In this document: positions 34,829 to 43,559 of the stretch, one piece after another
Layout of the letters: the number at the start of each line of letters is the position of its first letter
How positions within the stretch are numbered: the first letter of the stretch is position 1
Assembly: GCF_014697615.1 (NCBI RefSeq)
Contig: NZ_JACJSD010000004.1
Location: 62,001-126,000 of the forward strand
Direction of reading: 5' to 3'
DNA length: 64,000 nt
From: Nostoc sp. FACHB-280
GTDB lineage: Bacteria > Cyanobacteriota > Cyanobacteriia > Cyanobacteriales > Nostocaceae
Made by a program: the position numbers and the translations under genes
Notes under the pieces: model-generated
The model's database searches: none
Told to the model about the DNA's origin: nothing
Seen by the model: only the letters and a program-made list of their open reading frames with translations

Positions 34829-35689
34829 TTAAGAAAGTAAAAATTTTTCGATGGCGATCGCAACTCCATCTTTTTCTACACTGGGAGCTGTCCACTGAGC
34901 GATCGCTTGCACTTCTGTGGGTGCATCGCCCATTGCTACACCAACACCAGCATATTCCAACATTTCTAAATCATTAAAGTTATCACCAATAGTCATAACG
35001 TTATTTCTTTGCAAACCGAGAAGTTCTTCAGCAAAATAACGTACAGCCGCACCTTTATTAACAGCAGGATTTGTGGCTTCAAAAAAAGTAGCAACAGAAG
35101 TTGTGAGATAAAGTTCTGCGGGTGTATATTGGCGACGCAAATTTCCTAATAATTGGCTAATTGCTTCTGTGTCATCACACAAAGCTAGAATTTTTGTCGG
35201 TTCATATTCAATTAAAATTTTGCGTAAATCACCCACAGCAATGGGGGTAATTCCTGAACGTTGTGCGTAAATTTTAGTTTCTCTCGTTAACTCCCGCACA
35301 TACAGTTGATCATTAATGTAAAAGTGAATAGAAAGCAGCGATCGCCACTGGGGTTGTTCAAAATAGTCTAGTAGTTGGTATGCGATTTCTCTGGCTACAG
35401 GTAAGTGATAGTGGATTTTCTGGTTAGTTGGGTCTTGTATCCAGGCTCCCTGATAAGCTGCTAATGGCAGGTTAGAGCGAATTTCTTGATGAAAGCGTAA
35501 AGCAGAACGATACATACGCCCAGTAGCAATTGCAACATGAATGCCTTTAGCTTGGGCTGCTGCGATCGCTTGTTTGACAGGTTTGCTTACAGAATTGGAT
35601 TTACCTGCGATCGTACCATCGATATCTAAAACTAGTAACTTAATGTCTTGTGTAGGTAGAGCTTGATTTTCAGGCGATGCCATATACAT
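34829..35689 (-). CDS. Cof-type HAD-IIB phosphatase
   Basis: The 286-residue product has HAD motif I LLVLDIDGTIAGKS (nucleophile Asp and DxD), motif II IATGRMY, a C2-type cap domain (about 85-190), motif III Lys in AVNKGAAVRYF, and motif IV IGDNFNDLEMLEYAGVGVAMGDA. All catalytic residues are intact. Cof-like HADs dephosphorylate sugar phosphates or nucleotide-like small molecules; the substrate here is unknown. It is cytoplasmic and stands alone, convergent with the candidate sRNA. Confidence 0.9.
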   Translation of the reverse strand: MYMASPENQALPTQDIKLLVLDIDGTIAGKSNSVSKPVKQAIAAAQAKGIHVAIATGRMYRSALRFHQEIRSNLPLAAYQGAWIQDPTNQKIHYHLPVAREIAYQLLDYFEQPQWRSLLSIHFYINDQLYVRELTRETKIYAQRSGITPIAVGDLRKILIEYEPTKILALCDDTEAISQLLGNLRRQYTPAELYLTTSVATFFEATNPAVNKGAAVRYFAEELLGLQRNNVMTIGDNFNDLEMLEYAGVGVAMGDAPTEVQAIAQWTAPSVEKDGVAIAIEKFLLS

Positions 35690-35814
35690 AAATTTTTAAA
35701 CTGTGAACTCCCAGTATGAGGTTAACAGGCATTGGCACAATCTGATTCAGGCAAAATAATTTAGCTAAAACACAACTAAATTCCTTAAACACACCACAAC
35801 ATATCAACCAAAAT

Positions 35815-35844
35815 AAAAAACCCAGACTAAAAGTCTAGGTTTTT
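35815..35844. terminator. Bidirectional terminator
   Basis: AAAAAACCCAGACT and AGTCTAGGTTTTT flank a 3-base loop. On the minus strand it can end the PEP-CTERM transcript (stop at 35997) before the HAD gene starts. Confidence 0.75.
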
Positions 35845-35996
35845 CACTGTTAAATAAAAGATGATTCTGACAATAATAATCGACATGAACTGTGTCTAAC
35901 AGATGCACACCTTTGTAAATAATGCAATGTGCTTTTTGGTTGTTAATTGGTATTAGTAGATTGAATCAGGTGAGAAGACTCACCTATTTCTACCAA

Positions 35997-36740
35997 TTAG
36001 TTAGACGCTTTGAGCCAATTTTTTCTGCGTTGGGACATTAAACCGATTCCTGCCACTAAGCCAAGACCAATTGCAGCAGAAGGTTCGGGTACAGATGCTG
36101 GGTCGTATTCGTAGGTGACAGTCAAACCTGCGGCAGCATAAGTATTAATCAAAGAGCTAATGTTGCCTGAACCTTGAATGCTGGAAGTTGCATCTGCATA
36201 GAAATTAAAGTCTGCTGTTCCTTTGCCAAGGAAATTAGTAAAAAGTCCATCACTACTAGTGAATGTTCTTGTTTGTGTCAAAGTAGCCGTCAGCCCATTC
36301 AGTGTTCTGCCAGAAGCACCAGCGTAATCAGTATTTCCATCATATCTGGCGACGTTGTAACTATAAGACTGTGTTGGTTCAATGTTAAATTGCTCTACAC
36401 CTTTTGGTAGTTCTAATCTCAAAGTACCTGCAAGATTTACTAAAACCGTAGAAGCTCTGTTGCTTCTATTTTCAAAAGCTGCATCTCCCTTTAATTGACC
36501 GACAAAATCTATAGTTACACTTTTGAGAGTACCTAATTTTGAGTCAAACTTTTGGACACTGATTATATCTTCGATATCTGTCGCGTAGAAGCCATCAGCT
36601 GACACTGGTGTACCATCTGTAGGCTTGTATTGGTATTGAGTGGTGTAAGAAAGAGAAGCTGCGTTTGCTGCGCCTGCGGTGGCTACGATACCGGCCAAGG
36701 TGGTAGCTGCTGCTAGAGTTTGAAATAGTTTTGTTGTCAT
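35997..36740 (-). CDS. PEP-CTERM sorting-signal protein, exported
   Basis: The 247-residue product has a signal peptide (MTTKLFQTLAAATTLAGIVATAGAANA region, residues 1-27), a mature beta-rich domain of about 185 residues rich in Thr, Ser and Asn, and the C-terminal VPEPSAAIGLGLVAGIGLM followed by basic QRRKNW. That is the PEP-CTERM tripartite signal (VPEP, one span, basic tail) processed by exosortase. The mature domain is not one I recognise. The protein is probably released or anchored at the outer envelope. Its own terminator follows. Confidence 0.85.
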   Translation of the reverse strand: MTTKLFQTLAAATTLAGIVATAGAANAASLSYTTQYQYKPTDGTPVSADGFYATDIEDIISVQKFDSKLGTLKSVTIDFVGQLKGDAAFENRSNRASTVLVNLAGTLRLELPKGVEQFNIEPTQSYSYNVARYDGNTDYAGASGRTLNGLTATLTQTRTFTSSDGLFTNFLGKGTADFNFYADATSSIQGSGNISSLINTYAAAGLTVTYEYDPASVPEPSAAIGLGLVAGIGLMSQRRKNWLKASN

Positions 36741-37205
36741 GGGAATTTATCTTCTCAAACTGGATAAACGCAAGATTGCTACATTATTTCTAACTCGTAG
36801 TTTTTGGTTCTTGGCTTGCTAAATCTACCGAAATTTCTGTGAAGCTTTGATTAGGAAAAAACTCGGATAAATCTAGCTTTGAGAACTATAGATAAAGTTG
36901 TGTTAAGGTTGGCAAATTAGATGGAGTATTACTAGAGCCTTGTTGGACTATCAAAAAGTATCAGAATTTTTGCTAAATCACAACTTTTTCCAAGCAGTAA
37001 ATCCTCATAGCTTAGGTGCTTTTTTATACATAATTCTGTAATATAAATAGAAAAATAGCTAGTATGATAAACATAAAATCTAGATTTTATCTTAAAAATT
37101 TAAAATTTATATAGGTGTAATTAAGCACCATGTATAGTTTGTAAAATATATTGCGTATGCAAATATGAAAAAGTGAGTCCTGTAATGACTCAGGACTTGG
37201 AACTT
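36741..37205. other. Gene-free AT-rich interval
   Basis: This 465-base spacer separates the PEP-CTERM promoter region from the recJ stop codon. It has long A/T tracts (around 37020-37110) and no convincing frame, hairpin or repeat that I can see. Confidence 0.45.
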
Positions 37206-39650
37206 TTATGCTATGGGTCGATTAACAAGCGCCACAATTGTAGATAAAGGCACTTCAGAAAAATATTGTTGCTGAAACTGTTCCTCGCTGACTGCGGACA
37301 GAAATTGAGTAACGGCTGTATCTACTAGATGGGATGAAATTGTTTGGGAATTTTGGCTGATTTGTAAATAACGGTCTTGTCTGGTAGCTATAAATCCGCA
37401 ATATTTTAAAGCTTTGATTCCTAGTAGTAAGCTGCGATCGCCTATGCCTAATTTTCCTAGTAGTTGCGTGCGGGTAACTAGCTGCTGTGTACGACTCAGA
37501 TATTTAGCTATGCCAACTAGAGTCTGCCAAATTTCTTGCGGTGGTTGTAAGTGAGGTTTAGACCAAGCTAAGGCTAATTGTTGATGATTGTAAAGTGAGC
37601 GTTGCCACCACATACGTATTTCATCCCAGCTAGTGGGGCATTGTTCGAGGATGAGTGCTGAGTGCTGAGTGCTGAGTGCTGAGTATTCCTGGTTGCGCCA
37701 GTCGAGGATTTGTGTTGAATATTGTTGAGTGAGTTCTGAGTTATTGCTAGGACGGACGGCGATTAATCTGATTTCATAGCGTTTTTTGAAACTGTTGTAA
37801 TCTAATTCGACGATGCAATCAGATTTGCCTACAGGTAATTCATCTTTATAATGCCCCCACCACACGCCAGGAAAAGGATTTTTAGTAGAGTCATCCCGAA
37901 TATTAAAATCGGTTTTAATGTACTGTACTTTTTTTCCTTGCCAGTCTTGCTGATTGCGATGCCAAGCATTTTCAAACCAGCAGTTTTGAATGAGTAGTTT
38001 TGGGACTGGGTTTCCCATCCCACAAGGTTCTAGGAGTTTTAATTCTAAAAATAATTCTTTGCCCAAGTCTGCTACGGTAACTTTTAAATCTGCTTGAACC
38101 GTAGGCATCAATTCTGTACTACCCAAAGATTGCCGCAACTGCTGATTAATTGCTTGGGTAAATAAAGGAATATTCTCGACTGGTAAACTCAAACCCGCGG
38201 CGTAGGGATGTCCACCAAAGCGATGTAATAAATGTGCTTGGTCTTTGACTAGTTGATATAAATCAACAGAATTGATGGAACGGGCTGAACCACGGGCTAG
38301 TACAAGTGCTGAGTGCTGAGTGTTGAGTGCTGAGTTAGAAGATAAAGGAGCTAATTCTTCTAAAGCTCCTCTGTTTCCCAGGTTACTGAGCGGAGTCGAA
38401 GTATGGTTACTGAGCGAAGTCGAAGTATGCTCTTCTGCTAATTCAGTGCTTAACAAAATTGTGGGGCGGCCTGTTTCTTGGGCTACTTGTCCGGCGACTA
38501 AGCCTAATACACCGGCTGGCCATTGGGGATCTTCAAGGACGATGACGCTGGTGGTTGATAAATCTAATTGGGTGAGTTTTTGGGCTACCTGGGTTTGGAC
38601 ATCTTTTTGTAATGACTTGCGGCGAGTGTTGGCAAGTTCTGTCTCTTCAGCCAATTGATTGCAGTGTTTGGCATCGCGGCTAGTCAGTAATTCTACGCAA
38701 AAACTCGCATCACCTTGAATGCGACTAACTGCGTTGATGCGCGGCCCCAAACCAAAGGAAATATCTGTGGGGCGATCGCCACTTTTTTGGCACAATTCTA
38801 ATAATCGCCCTACACCTGGTCGTCGTCGTGCGGTTGGTGGTTGTTTAAAGTCTGCTTGTAAACGTTGGATTCCCAATTGTGCTAAATACCGACAATCTCC
38901 TTTGAGTTGTACTAAGTCAGCAATTAACCCGACTGCGACTAAATCTAATAAATTTTCCAGTGCATCTTGCGGGACGTTCGGCAGAGTTTGATAAAGTGCT
39001 TCTACTAACTTGTAAGCAACTGCTACCCCAGAAAGATGAAATAATGTATGTTCACTTGGTAAATAACGGGGGTTAATAATAGCTGTAACTGGTGGACGTT
39101 GGGCGGGTAAGGTGTGATGGTCGGTAACAATGACATCTATACCTAACTGTTGAGCATAGATAATTTCATCAATATTTGTGCTACCTGTATCACAAGTAAC
39201 TATTAATTTAAAATTTTGTTTTGCTAAATTCTCGATTCCTGAATTATTCAGTCCGTGAGATTCTCTAAGGCGATTGGGAATGTAATAAGTTAACTGTGTA
39301 TGTTGCTGAAAAAATTGCCCCAAGCCATCCCATAACACCGCAGTAGAAGTGATACCATCAGCATCAAAATCTCCCCAAATCGCCACTTTTTCACCAAGCT
39401 TACTTGCTTGTTGTAATCTGGTGATTGCTAGGTGCATTTCTTCCCCAAATTCAAAGGGACTAGCAGGTTGATAATTTTGATAGTTAACAAAAGTGGCTAG
39501 TTGTTGAGAATCTTGAATACCTCTTTGCCACAATAATTGTGCTGCATATAATCCACTCGATGCAGGTGTGTACTGCTTGACTGCTGCAATAAACCAATCT
39601 GGGGGTTGTTCAGTTGGTGCTAAAATCCATTGTGTTTGGTCATTTGTCAT
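37206..39650 (-). CDS. recJ: Single-stranded-DNA-specific exonuclease RecJ, with repeat-encoded insertions
   Basis: The 814-residue product has the DHH core (VAIWGDFDADGITSTAVLW, CDTGSTNIDE, VTDHHT) and the DHHA1 region (RINAVSRIQG, RFGGHPYAAGLSL), so catalysis should be intact. RecJ degrades single strands 5' to 3' in repair and recombination. Two segments look foreign: about residues 402-452 (containing TSTSLSNHTSTPLSN and NTQHSALVL) and about 655-672 (STQHSAL). Both are encoded by heptamer arrays and a TGAGCGAAGTCGAA-type repeat that also occur outside genes. They lie between conserved blocks, probably as surface loops. Cyanobacterial RecJ is already longer than the enterobacterial enzyme. 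Confidence 0.92.
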   Translation of the reverse strand: MTNDQTQWILAPTEQPPDWFIAAVKQYTPASSGLYAAQLLWQRGIQDSQQLATFVNYQNYQPASPFEFGEEMHLAITRLQQASKLGEKVAIWGDFDADGITSTAVLWDGLGQFFQQHTQLTYYIPNRLRESHGLNNSGIENLAKQNFKLIVTCDTGSTNIDEIIYAQQLGIDVIVTDHHTLPAQRPPVTAIINPRYLPSEHTLFHLSGVAVAYKLVEALYQTLPNVPQDALENLLDLVAVGLIADLVQLKGDCRYLAQLGIQRLQADFKQPPTARRRPGVGRLLELCQKSGDRPTDISFGLGPRINAVSRIQGDASFCVELLTSRDAKHCNQLAEETELANTRRKSLQKDVQTQVAQKLTQLDLSTTSVIVLEDPQWPAGVLGLVAGQVAQETGRPTILLSTELAEEHTSTSLSNHTSTPLSNLGNRGALEELAPLSSNSALNTQHSALVLARGSARSINSVDLYQLVKDQAHLLHRFGGHPYAAGLSLPVENIPLFTQAINQQLRQSLGSTELMPTVQADLKVTVADLGKELFLELKLLEPCGMGNPVPKLLIQNCWFENAWHRNQQDWQGKKVQYIKTDFNIRDDSTKNPFPGVWWGHYKDELPVGKSDCIVELDYNSFKKRYEIRLIAVRPSNNSELTQQYSTQILDWRNQEYSALSTQHSALILEQCPTSWDEIRMWWQRSLYNHQQLALAWSKPHLQPPQEIWQTLVGIAKYLSRTQQLVTRTQLLGKLGIGDRSLLLGIKALKYCGFIATRQDRYLQISQNSQTISSHLVDTAVTQFLSAVSEEQFQQQYFSEVPLSTIVALVNRPIA
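37652..37686. repeat. Heptamer STRR (TGAGTGC x5) inside recJ
   Basis: Four perfect TGAGTGC units and a partial fifth lie in the coding strand of recJ, read as STQHSAL-type peptide. 35 bases of repeat are accommodated without a frameshift. Confidence 0.85.
38304..38331. repeat. Heptamer STRR (GAGTGCT type x4) inside recJ
   Basis: Units AAGTGCT, GAGTGCT, GAGTGTT, GAGTGCT. About 50 bases away, at 38381-38428, two 24-base copies of GGTTACTGAGCG(G/A)AGTCGAA lie in tandem, also within the coding region. Confidence 0.85.
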
Positions 39651-39961
39651 TTGTCGTTCGTCATTTATTATTTATTACTTTACCTCTCATGTATTCTCAG
39701 TTTTCTACTCCATATTTCCTATCATCTTTCTTCAGAAATAGACGTAGTGTGGGCATGTTCAGTAAAATTATTAGTCAACATAAAATATAGTAGTTAATAA
39801 CTAGCTTACAGCTACCTAAGTTTTTTCAAAAATAAAATATGAGTCCTATAGTATTAACGCTTCTCATGATAGTTGCAGCTTTTAATCTAGAGTATTTGTG
39901 ATATTTACACCTCACAAAACTTTACAAAACTTTAAGATTAAGACTAGGAAATTAAGGCTCG
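39651..39961. other. Gene-free interval
   Basis: This 311-base spacer begins with a heptamer-like array directly before the recJ start (TTTGTCA, TTTGTCG, TTCGTCA, TTTATTA on the + strand, 39635-39670). The rest is AT-rich without gene or clear hairpin. Confidence 0.45.
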
Positions 39962-40351
39962 TCAAAGAGATTTTTTCAACCAATTTAAATATTTTTCAGA
40001 AGCTCTTTTACAGTCCACGGGAGCTGTAACTGAAAATGGTTTATCCGCATAATTGCAAACTAAAGTTAGGTATACTATCCACTCTTTTTTTGAATTTATA
40101 CTACTTTCTGTAGAATCCATCCATCGAAAATATTCTGAAAAAGCACGTTCACAAAGGATTGAATCAACTCCCTCAATATCACAGACAGAATCTCTATAAA
40201 ACATTAATTGTGTATACGTTCCAAACCATTCTTGCGAACCATAAATTGCTGGCGAGACGACTGGTGGTGTTAATTTTTCGTTACCTTTAACTGGTGTGCT
40301 TAAAAGGCTTAAAAACAGAGGTATAATCACAATATTTTTGATTTTTGACAT
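39962..40351 (-). CDS. Small exported protein with four Cys, unknown
   Basis: The 129-residue product has a signal peptide (SKIKNIVIIPLFLSLLSTP, to about residue 24) and a mature domain with four Cys (VCDIEG, ILCERAF, LVCNYAD, VDCKRA), suggesting two disulfide bonds in the periplasm. Two halves look alike: each has Cys...(E/K)RA(F/S)E(Y/K)(F/Y)xxW near its end, ERAFSEYFRWM and KRASEKYLNWL, so it may be an internal duplication. I do not recognise a named family. It stands alone; codon use fits its neighbours. Confidence 0.7.
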   Translation of the reverse strand: MSKIKNIVIIPLFLSLLSTPVKGNEKLTPPVVSPAIYGSQEWFGTYTQLMFYRDSVCDIEGVDSILCERAFSEYFRWMDSTESSINSKKEWIVYLTLVCNYADKPFSVTAPVDCKRASEKYLNWLKKSL

Positions 40352-40489
40352 TAATGCTCGATTTAGTCAGGTAAATGTTTTAACTTTTTCCCGATTATAG
40401 AAGCTACACCCTCTAGCTTCCATAGGAATCATATTTGATTTTTGAACTAGGGTGGTAGGTGATCGTACTTCATGTTCCCCAAAGGTAGG

Positions 40490-40507
40490 GGCGAACGGCC
40501 GTTCGCC
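40490..40507. repeat. 18-bp palindrome GGCGAACGGCCGTTCGCC
   Basis: A perfect palindrome in a short spacer. Its flanks AGGG and TTAG extend it imperfectly. Sequences of this type are dispersed in Nostocales genomes. Confidence 0.7.
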
Positions 40508-40583
40508 TTAGATTTTTTCAAAAATCAAATCTGCTATAGCCTCAAAAAAGTGTACCTCACTAAACCAAGAAGTGCTATATCAA

Positions 40584-41384
40584 TTAAAGGGTGACTTCTT
40601 GAATGTTATCAATATTTATTAATGGATATGTTACTGTGTCTTCAGTTGATGATGTACGTTGACAACGAACGGCAAATTGGCAGTAATTACAGGCTTTACT
40701 AGTCTCGATAACTTGTGGGAATGGATGATTTTTTTGATAAAGTTTTAGCCAATTAGTTAGATTATTTAATAGCTGGTTGAGTTCTTTTGCTGTTTGCTGA
40801 TGCTGCTTATTATCATAGGTGTATTTTATATTTTGTGGTCTACCTTCAGACTGAACAAACCAGTAGGTCATTGAGATATTTTCTGGTAAGTATTCGCTGG
40901 TTTCGGCTAATACGTACATATAAAGGCGTGTTTGCCAGTTTTGGGCTAATTTACGTTTATCTGGCGGTTTGGGATAGGTCTTCCAATCTAAAATTTGCGC
41001 TTGCTGGTTATCTGCAATTAATAAATCATAAATAACAGTTAGTAAATAATTTTGAACTTGTAGAGTACGATAGTGTTCGCTTTCCCGGAAAATTTGATTA
41101 TTGATTGTAGGCGTTACAATTTCGGGAGCAGCATTAGCAAATGCAGACATCCATTTTTGTAGTTGAGAATCGGCTTGTAATAAACTATCAATTGGTAAAC
41201 CGATTTCTCTCTGCTGCATGAGCAAGTGAAACCGACTACCCAAAGTTTGTCTTTCTTCGTGTTCTGGATTTGCGGGAGAATTGAGTTGCTCTAAATACGT
41301 ATGCTGAAACTGACGGGGACAACGTTCTAATAAGTTGAGTTGTCCTTGGGATAGTCTTAATAAATTAGGAGAATTTGATAGCAT
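40584..41384 (-). CDS. PD-(D/E)XK nuclease with probable Fe-S cluster (RecB/Cas4-like)
   Basis: The 266-residue product starts RLSQGQLNLLERCPRQFQHTYL, the AddB/RecB-nuclease opening with a Cys. It continues with LGSRFHLLMQQ (His), YDLLIADNQQAQILDWKTYPK (Asp and DWK of the catalytic core), QTRLYMYVLAE (Gln/Tyr helix), and ends with CNYCQFAVRC. One early Cys plus three late Cys is the pattern of 4Fe-4S nucleases of this group. There are no cas genes near, so it is more likely a DNA repair nuclease than Cas4. The recJ gene is 0.9 kb away on the same strand. Confidence 0.83.
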   Translation of the reverse strand: MLSNSPNLLRLSQGQLNLLERCPRQFQHTYLEQLNSPANPEHEERQTLGSRFHLLMQQREIGLPIDSLLQADSQLQKWMSAFANAAPEIVTPTINNQIFRESEHYRTLQVQNYLLTVIYDLLIADNQQAQILDWKTYPKPPDKRKLAQNWQTRLYMYVLAETSEYLPENISMTYWFVQSEGRPQNIKYTYDNKQHQQTAKELNQLLNNLTNWLKLYQKNHPFPQVIETSKACNYCQFAVRCQRTSSTEDTVTYPLINIDNIQEVTL

Positions 41385-41480
41385 TTTTCTATTATAGATT
41401 TAGCTGCGATCGCCTTGCTGGCTCCTATTTTATTTGTAATAATTTTTATCTGGGTTTTCCCTTAATAAATATCCAAAAAT

Positions 41481-42527
41481 TTAACTCAAGGCTTCACTCA
41501 ATAATTCGCGGTGCATTAAGGCTCTATCGACTAAAGATTGGATTTTTTCTGGCAGAAGTGGTTCACCCTTAGCATAATATTCCAGCCAAGTTTTACTAAT
41601 GATATTTGCTTCATCTGGTAAATTTTCTAAATCCCAGCCAGGTATGGCTAAATCTTCCATTAAACGATTTACTTTGGGATCATAACTCAAGGCAAAACAG
41701 CGACAACCTTCAGCCGCAGCCATAATTAAACTGTGTAACCGCATTCCAATTGCCATTTCCACACCACGATATACACCTTTTAATAGTTGTGGATCTTCCA
41801 GACACAATATTTGGCTAACATCAGCAAGCTGGGGTTGAATGGCTTGGGCTATACCTAAATCTTCACTTTTTTGAAATGGCAGCAATAAAATAAATGCTTG
41901 GGTAGCTTTTTGAAAATCGACTAATGCTTTGGTGAGGTTAGCTAGGCGGGTTGGGGTGAGTTGAGGGTGCGATCGCAATGTTACAGCAACTCTCGGCGCA
42001 GGTAAATCGGCAAGTTCGGCGACTGGTTTTCCTTGTAGCGCCCAAACAGGATCAGGTGCGATGATGTGGGGAATTTGCCAATTTGATAATAAAGCCGCAC
42101 TGGCGCGATCGCGGACACTAACTTTGGTACAATCAGCAAAATTGCGTCTGGCTAACCAGCGCGTTTGCGGACGCAATAAAGGGCCGATACCTTGCGCCCA
42201 AGCAATGGTTTTCAAATTCATTGTTTGCGCCAATGTCATCAATCCCCCATAATACAGAGGGCTAATGGTACTGGTGACATCTTGAATTAAACTACCGCCG
42301 CCCCAAATCAAAGCATCACAAGAACGTAAAGCTTGCAGTACAGGTAGTATAGCCATACGATTGTAAGTTTCTACATTGTAGCGATCGCGCGTTTCTTCGG
42401 GATTGCCAGAAAGCACCACAGGTGTAACATGAGATGGCAACATTTGTAAAAGCGTCGCCAGTAAAGCTTCATCACCACCGTTACCTTTGCCATAATAACC
42501 AGACAATAACGCCCGCATAGTTCCCAT
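41481..42527 (-). CDS. csaB: Polysaccharide pyruvyl transferase CsaB
   Basis: The 348-residue product has the CsaB opening MRALLSGYYGKGNGGDEALL, followed by LIWGGGSLIQDVTS and SVRDRASAALL, and a second Rossmann-like half with AIGMRLHSLIMAAAEG. CsaB adds pyruvate to a cell-wall polysaccharide, making the ligand for SLH domains. That is apt here, since two SLH-domain porins are encoded at 54-57 kb. An ATG nine bases inside is an alternative start. It is followed by the PD-(D/E)XK gene on the same strand after about 96 bases. Confidence 0.88.
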   Translation of the reverse strand: MGTMRALLSGYYGKGNGGDEALLATLLQMLPSHVTPVVLSGNPEETRDRYNVETYNRMAILPVLQALRSCDALIWGGGSLIQDVTSTISPLYYGGLMTLAQTMNLKTIAWAQGIGPLLRPQTRWLARRNFADCTKVSVRDRASAALLSNWQIPHIIAPDPVWALQGKPVAELADLPAPRVAVTLRSHPQLTPTRLANLTKALVDFQKATQAFILLLPFQKSEDLGIAQAIQPQLADVSQILCLEDPQLLKGVYRGVEMAIGMRLHSLIMAAAEGCRCFALSYDPKVNRLMEDLAIPGWDLENLPDEANIISKTWLEYYAKGEPLLPEKIQSLVDRALMHRELLSEALS

Positions 42528-42661
42528 CTTTAGAATTTGGATTTTAGAATATCAACTTTTTCTCAACAGTTCATAGTATGTCAGCCATCTTGTCAATCAA
42601 AGAGGAATTTCCTTGTGGGAAGATTGAAGAACAGAAGAAAGAATCAGAGGAAGATTAACTT

Positions 42662-42696
42662 TTGACTCTTGACTTTTGACTTTTGACTTTTGACTT
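42662..42696. repeat. Heptamer STRR, TTGACTT x5
   Basis: TTGACTC and four TTGACTT units lie directly upstream of the ATG at 42701. Each unit resembles a -35 box, and the array occupies the position of a ribosome-binding site, which is otherwise not evident. Confidence 0.8.
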
Positions 42697-42700
42697 ATTT

Positions 42701-43048
42701 ATGCACGCCTTATCAATTCCCACTTGGATTATTCACATTTCTAGCGTTATTGAGTGGATTGCCGCGATTTGGTTAATCTGGACTTACGGCGAACTCACTG
42801 GTAATCGTAGTTGGTGGGGATTGTCCCTGGCCATGTTACCAGCTTTGGTGAGTGCCATGTGTGCTTGCACTTGGCATTATTTTGACAATGCAGAATCTCT
42901 AGAATGGCTGGTAACTTTGCAAGCTACCATGACTTTAGTTGGTAATTTTACACTGTGGGCAGCTGCGGTATGGATTTGGCGTTCCAGCAAGTCTGCCAAA
43001 AGTGTCACAGATAATGTTGCAGTCTCATCTATTAAATCAAAACCATGA
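42701..43048 (+). CDS. DUF2499 membrane protein
   Basis: I start at the ATG at 42701; the frame is open upstream only through the STRR. The 115-residue product has three spans and the conserved HALSIPTWIIHISSVIEWIAA, ACTWHYFDNAESLEWLV, LQATMTLVGNFT. DUF2499 occurs in cyanobacteria and plastids; the function is unknown. Its stop overlaps the start of the DUF3593 gene (ATGA), so the two are translationally coupled and probably form one complex in the thylakoid or cytoplasmic membrane. Confidence 0.85.
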   Translation: MHALSIPTWIIHISSVIEWIAAIWLIWTYGELTGNRSWWGLSLAMLPALVSAMCACTWHYFDNAESLEWLVTLQATMTLVGNFTLWAAAVWIWRSSKSAKSVTDNVAVSSIKSKP

Positions 43049-43359
43049 TCTCAAAAGAAACCCTGTTTGCCCTTTCCTTGTTTCCCTATTTGGGTTTCTT
43101 GTGGTTTCTTAGCCGCAGTCAACAAGTACCCCGTTTAGCACTGTATGGATTTTACGGCACACTTGTATTTGTCGGTATTACCATCCCCGCAGGTATCTAC
43201 GCCAAAGTGCATTATGGCGAAGCTTTGGCAAATGTCGATTGGTTACATGGGGGTGCGGAAGTCTTTTTAACCCTATCTAACATCTTGCTGGTGATTGGTT
43301 TTCGCCAAGCTGTGAAGGAATTAAAAGGCAGAAGGCAGGAGGCAGAAGGCAGGAGTTAG
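43045..43359 (+). CDS. DUF3593 membrane protein with repeat-encoded tail
   Basis: The 104-residue product has three spans and the family strings SLFPYLGFLWFLSRS and VDWLHGGAEVFLTLSNILLV. It is coupled to the DUF2499 gene by a four-base overlap. The last 11 residues (KGRRQEAEGRS) are encoded by heptamers GGCAGAA, GGCAGGA, GGCAGAA, GGCAGGA at 43327-43354, so the original C-terminus was probably shorter and the STRR supplied a new stop codon. A MITE follows 18 bases later. Confidence 0.85.
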   Translation: MISKETLFALSLFPYLGFLWFLSRSQQVPRLALYGFYGTLVFVGITIPAGIYAKVHYGEALANVDWLHGGAEVFLTLSNILLVIGFRQAVKELKGRRQEAEGRS

Positions 43360-43377
43360 AAGGCAGTGAAAGAATAA

Positions 43378-43470
43378 TAGGACTTACGCAAGAACCCTCT
43401 CAAATCCTCTTAACTTCGTGTCCTTTGCGCCCTTTGCGGTTCGTTTTTTCATGATTTTGCGTAAGTCCTA
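43378..43470. mobile_element. MITE with 14-bp perfect terminal inverted repeats
   Basis: The 93-base element has ends TAGGACTTACGCAA and TTGCGTAAGTCCTA and no coding capacity. The flanks are AATAA on both sides, a possible 5-base target duplication. The interior holds GTGTCCTTTGCGCCCTTTGC. A decayed relative is at 18709-18800. It must rely on a transposase encoded elsewhere. Confidence 0.85.
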
Positions 43471-43559
43471 AATAATTTTTATTTTTCCTACACCCTCACA
43501 CCCTTACCCCCATTAATTCCCCACTCCCTCTTTTTGAAAATTAACCAAGGATAAGATAA

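Noticed and set aside
40584-41384. Cas4 of a CRISPR system
   Set aside because: The RecB-like fold with Cys ligands is present, but there is no cas1/cas2 or repeat array in the window.
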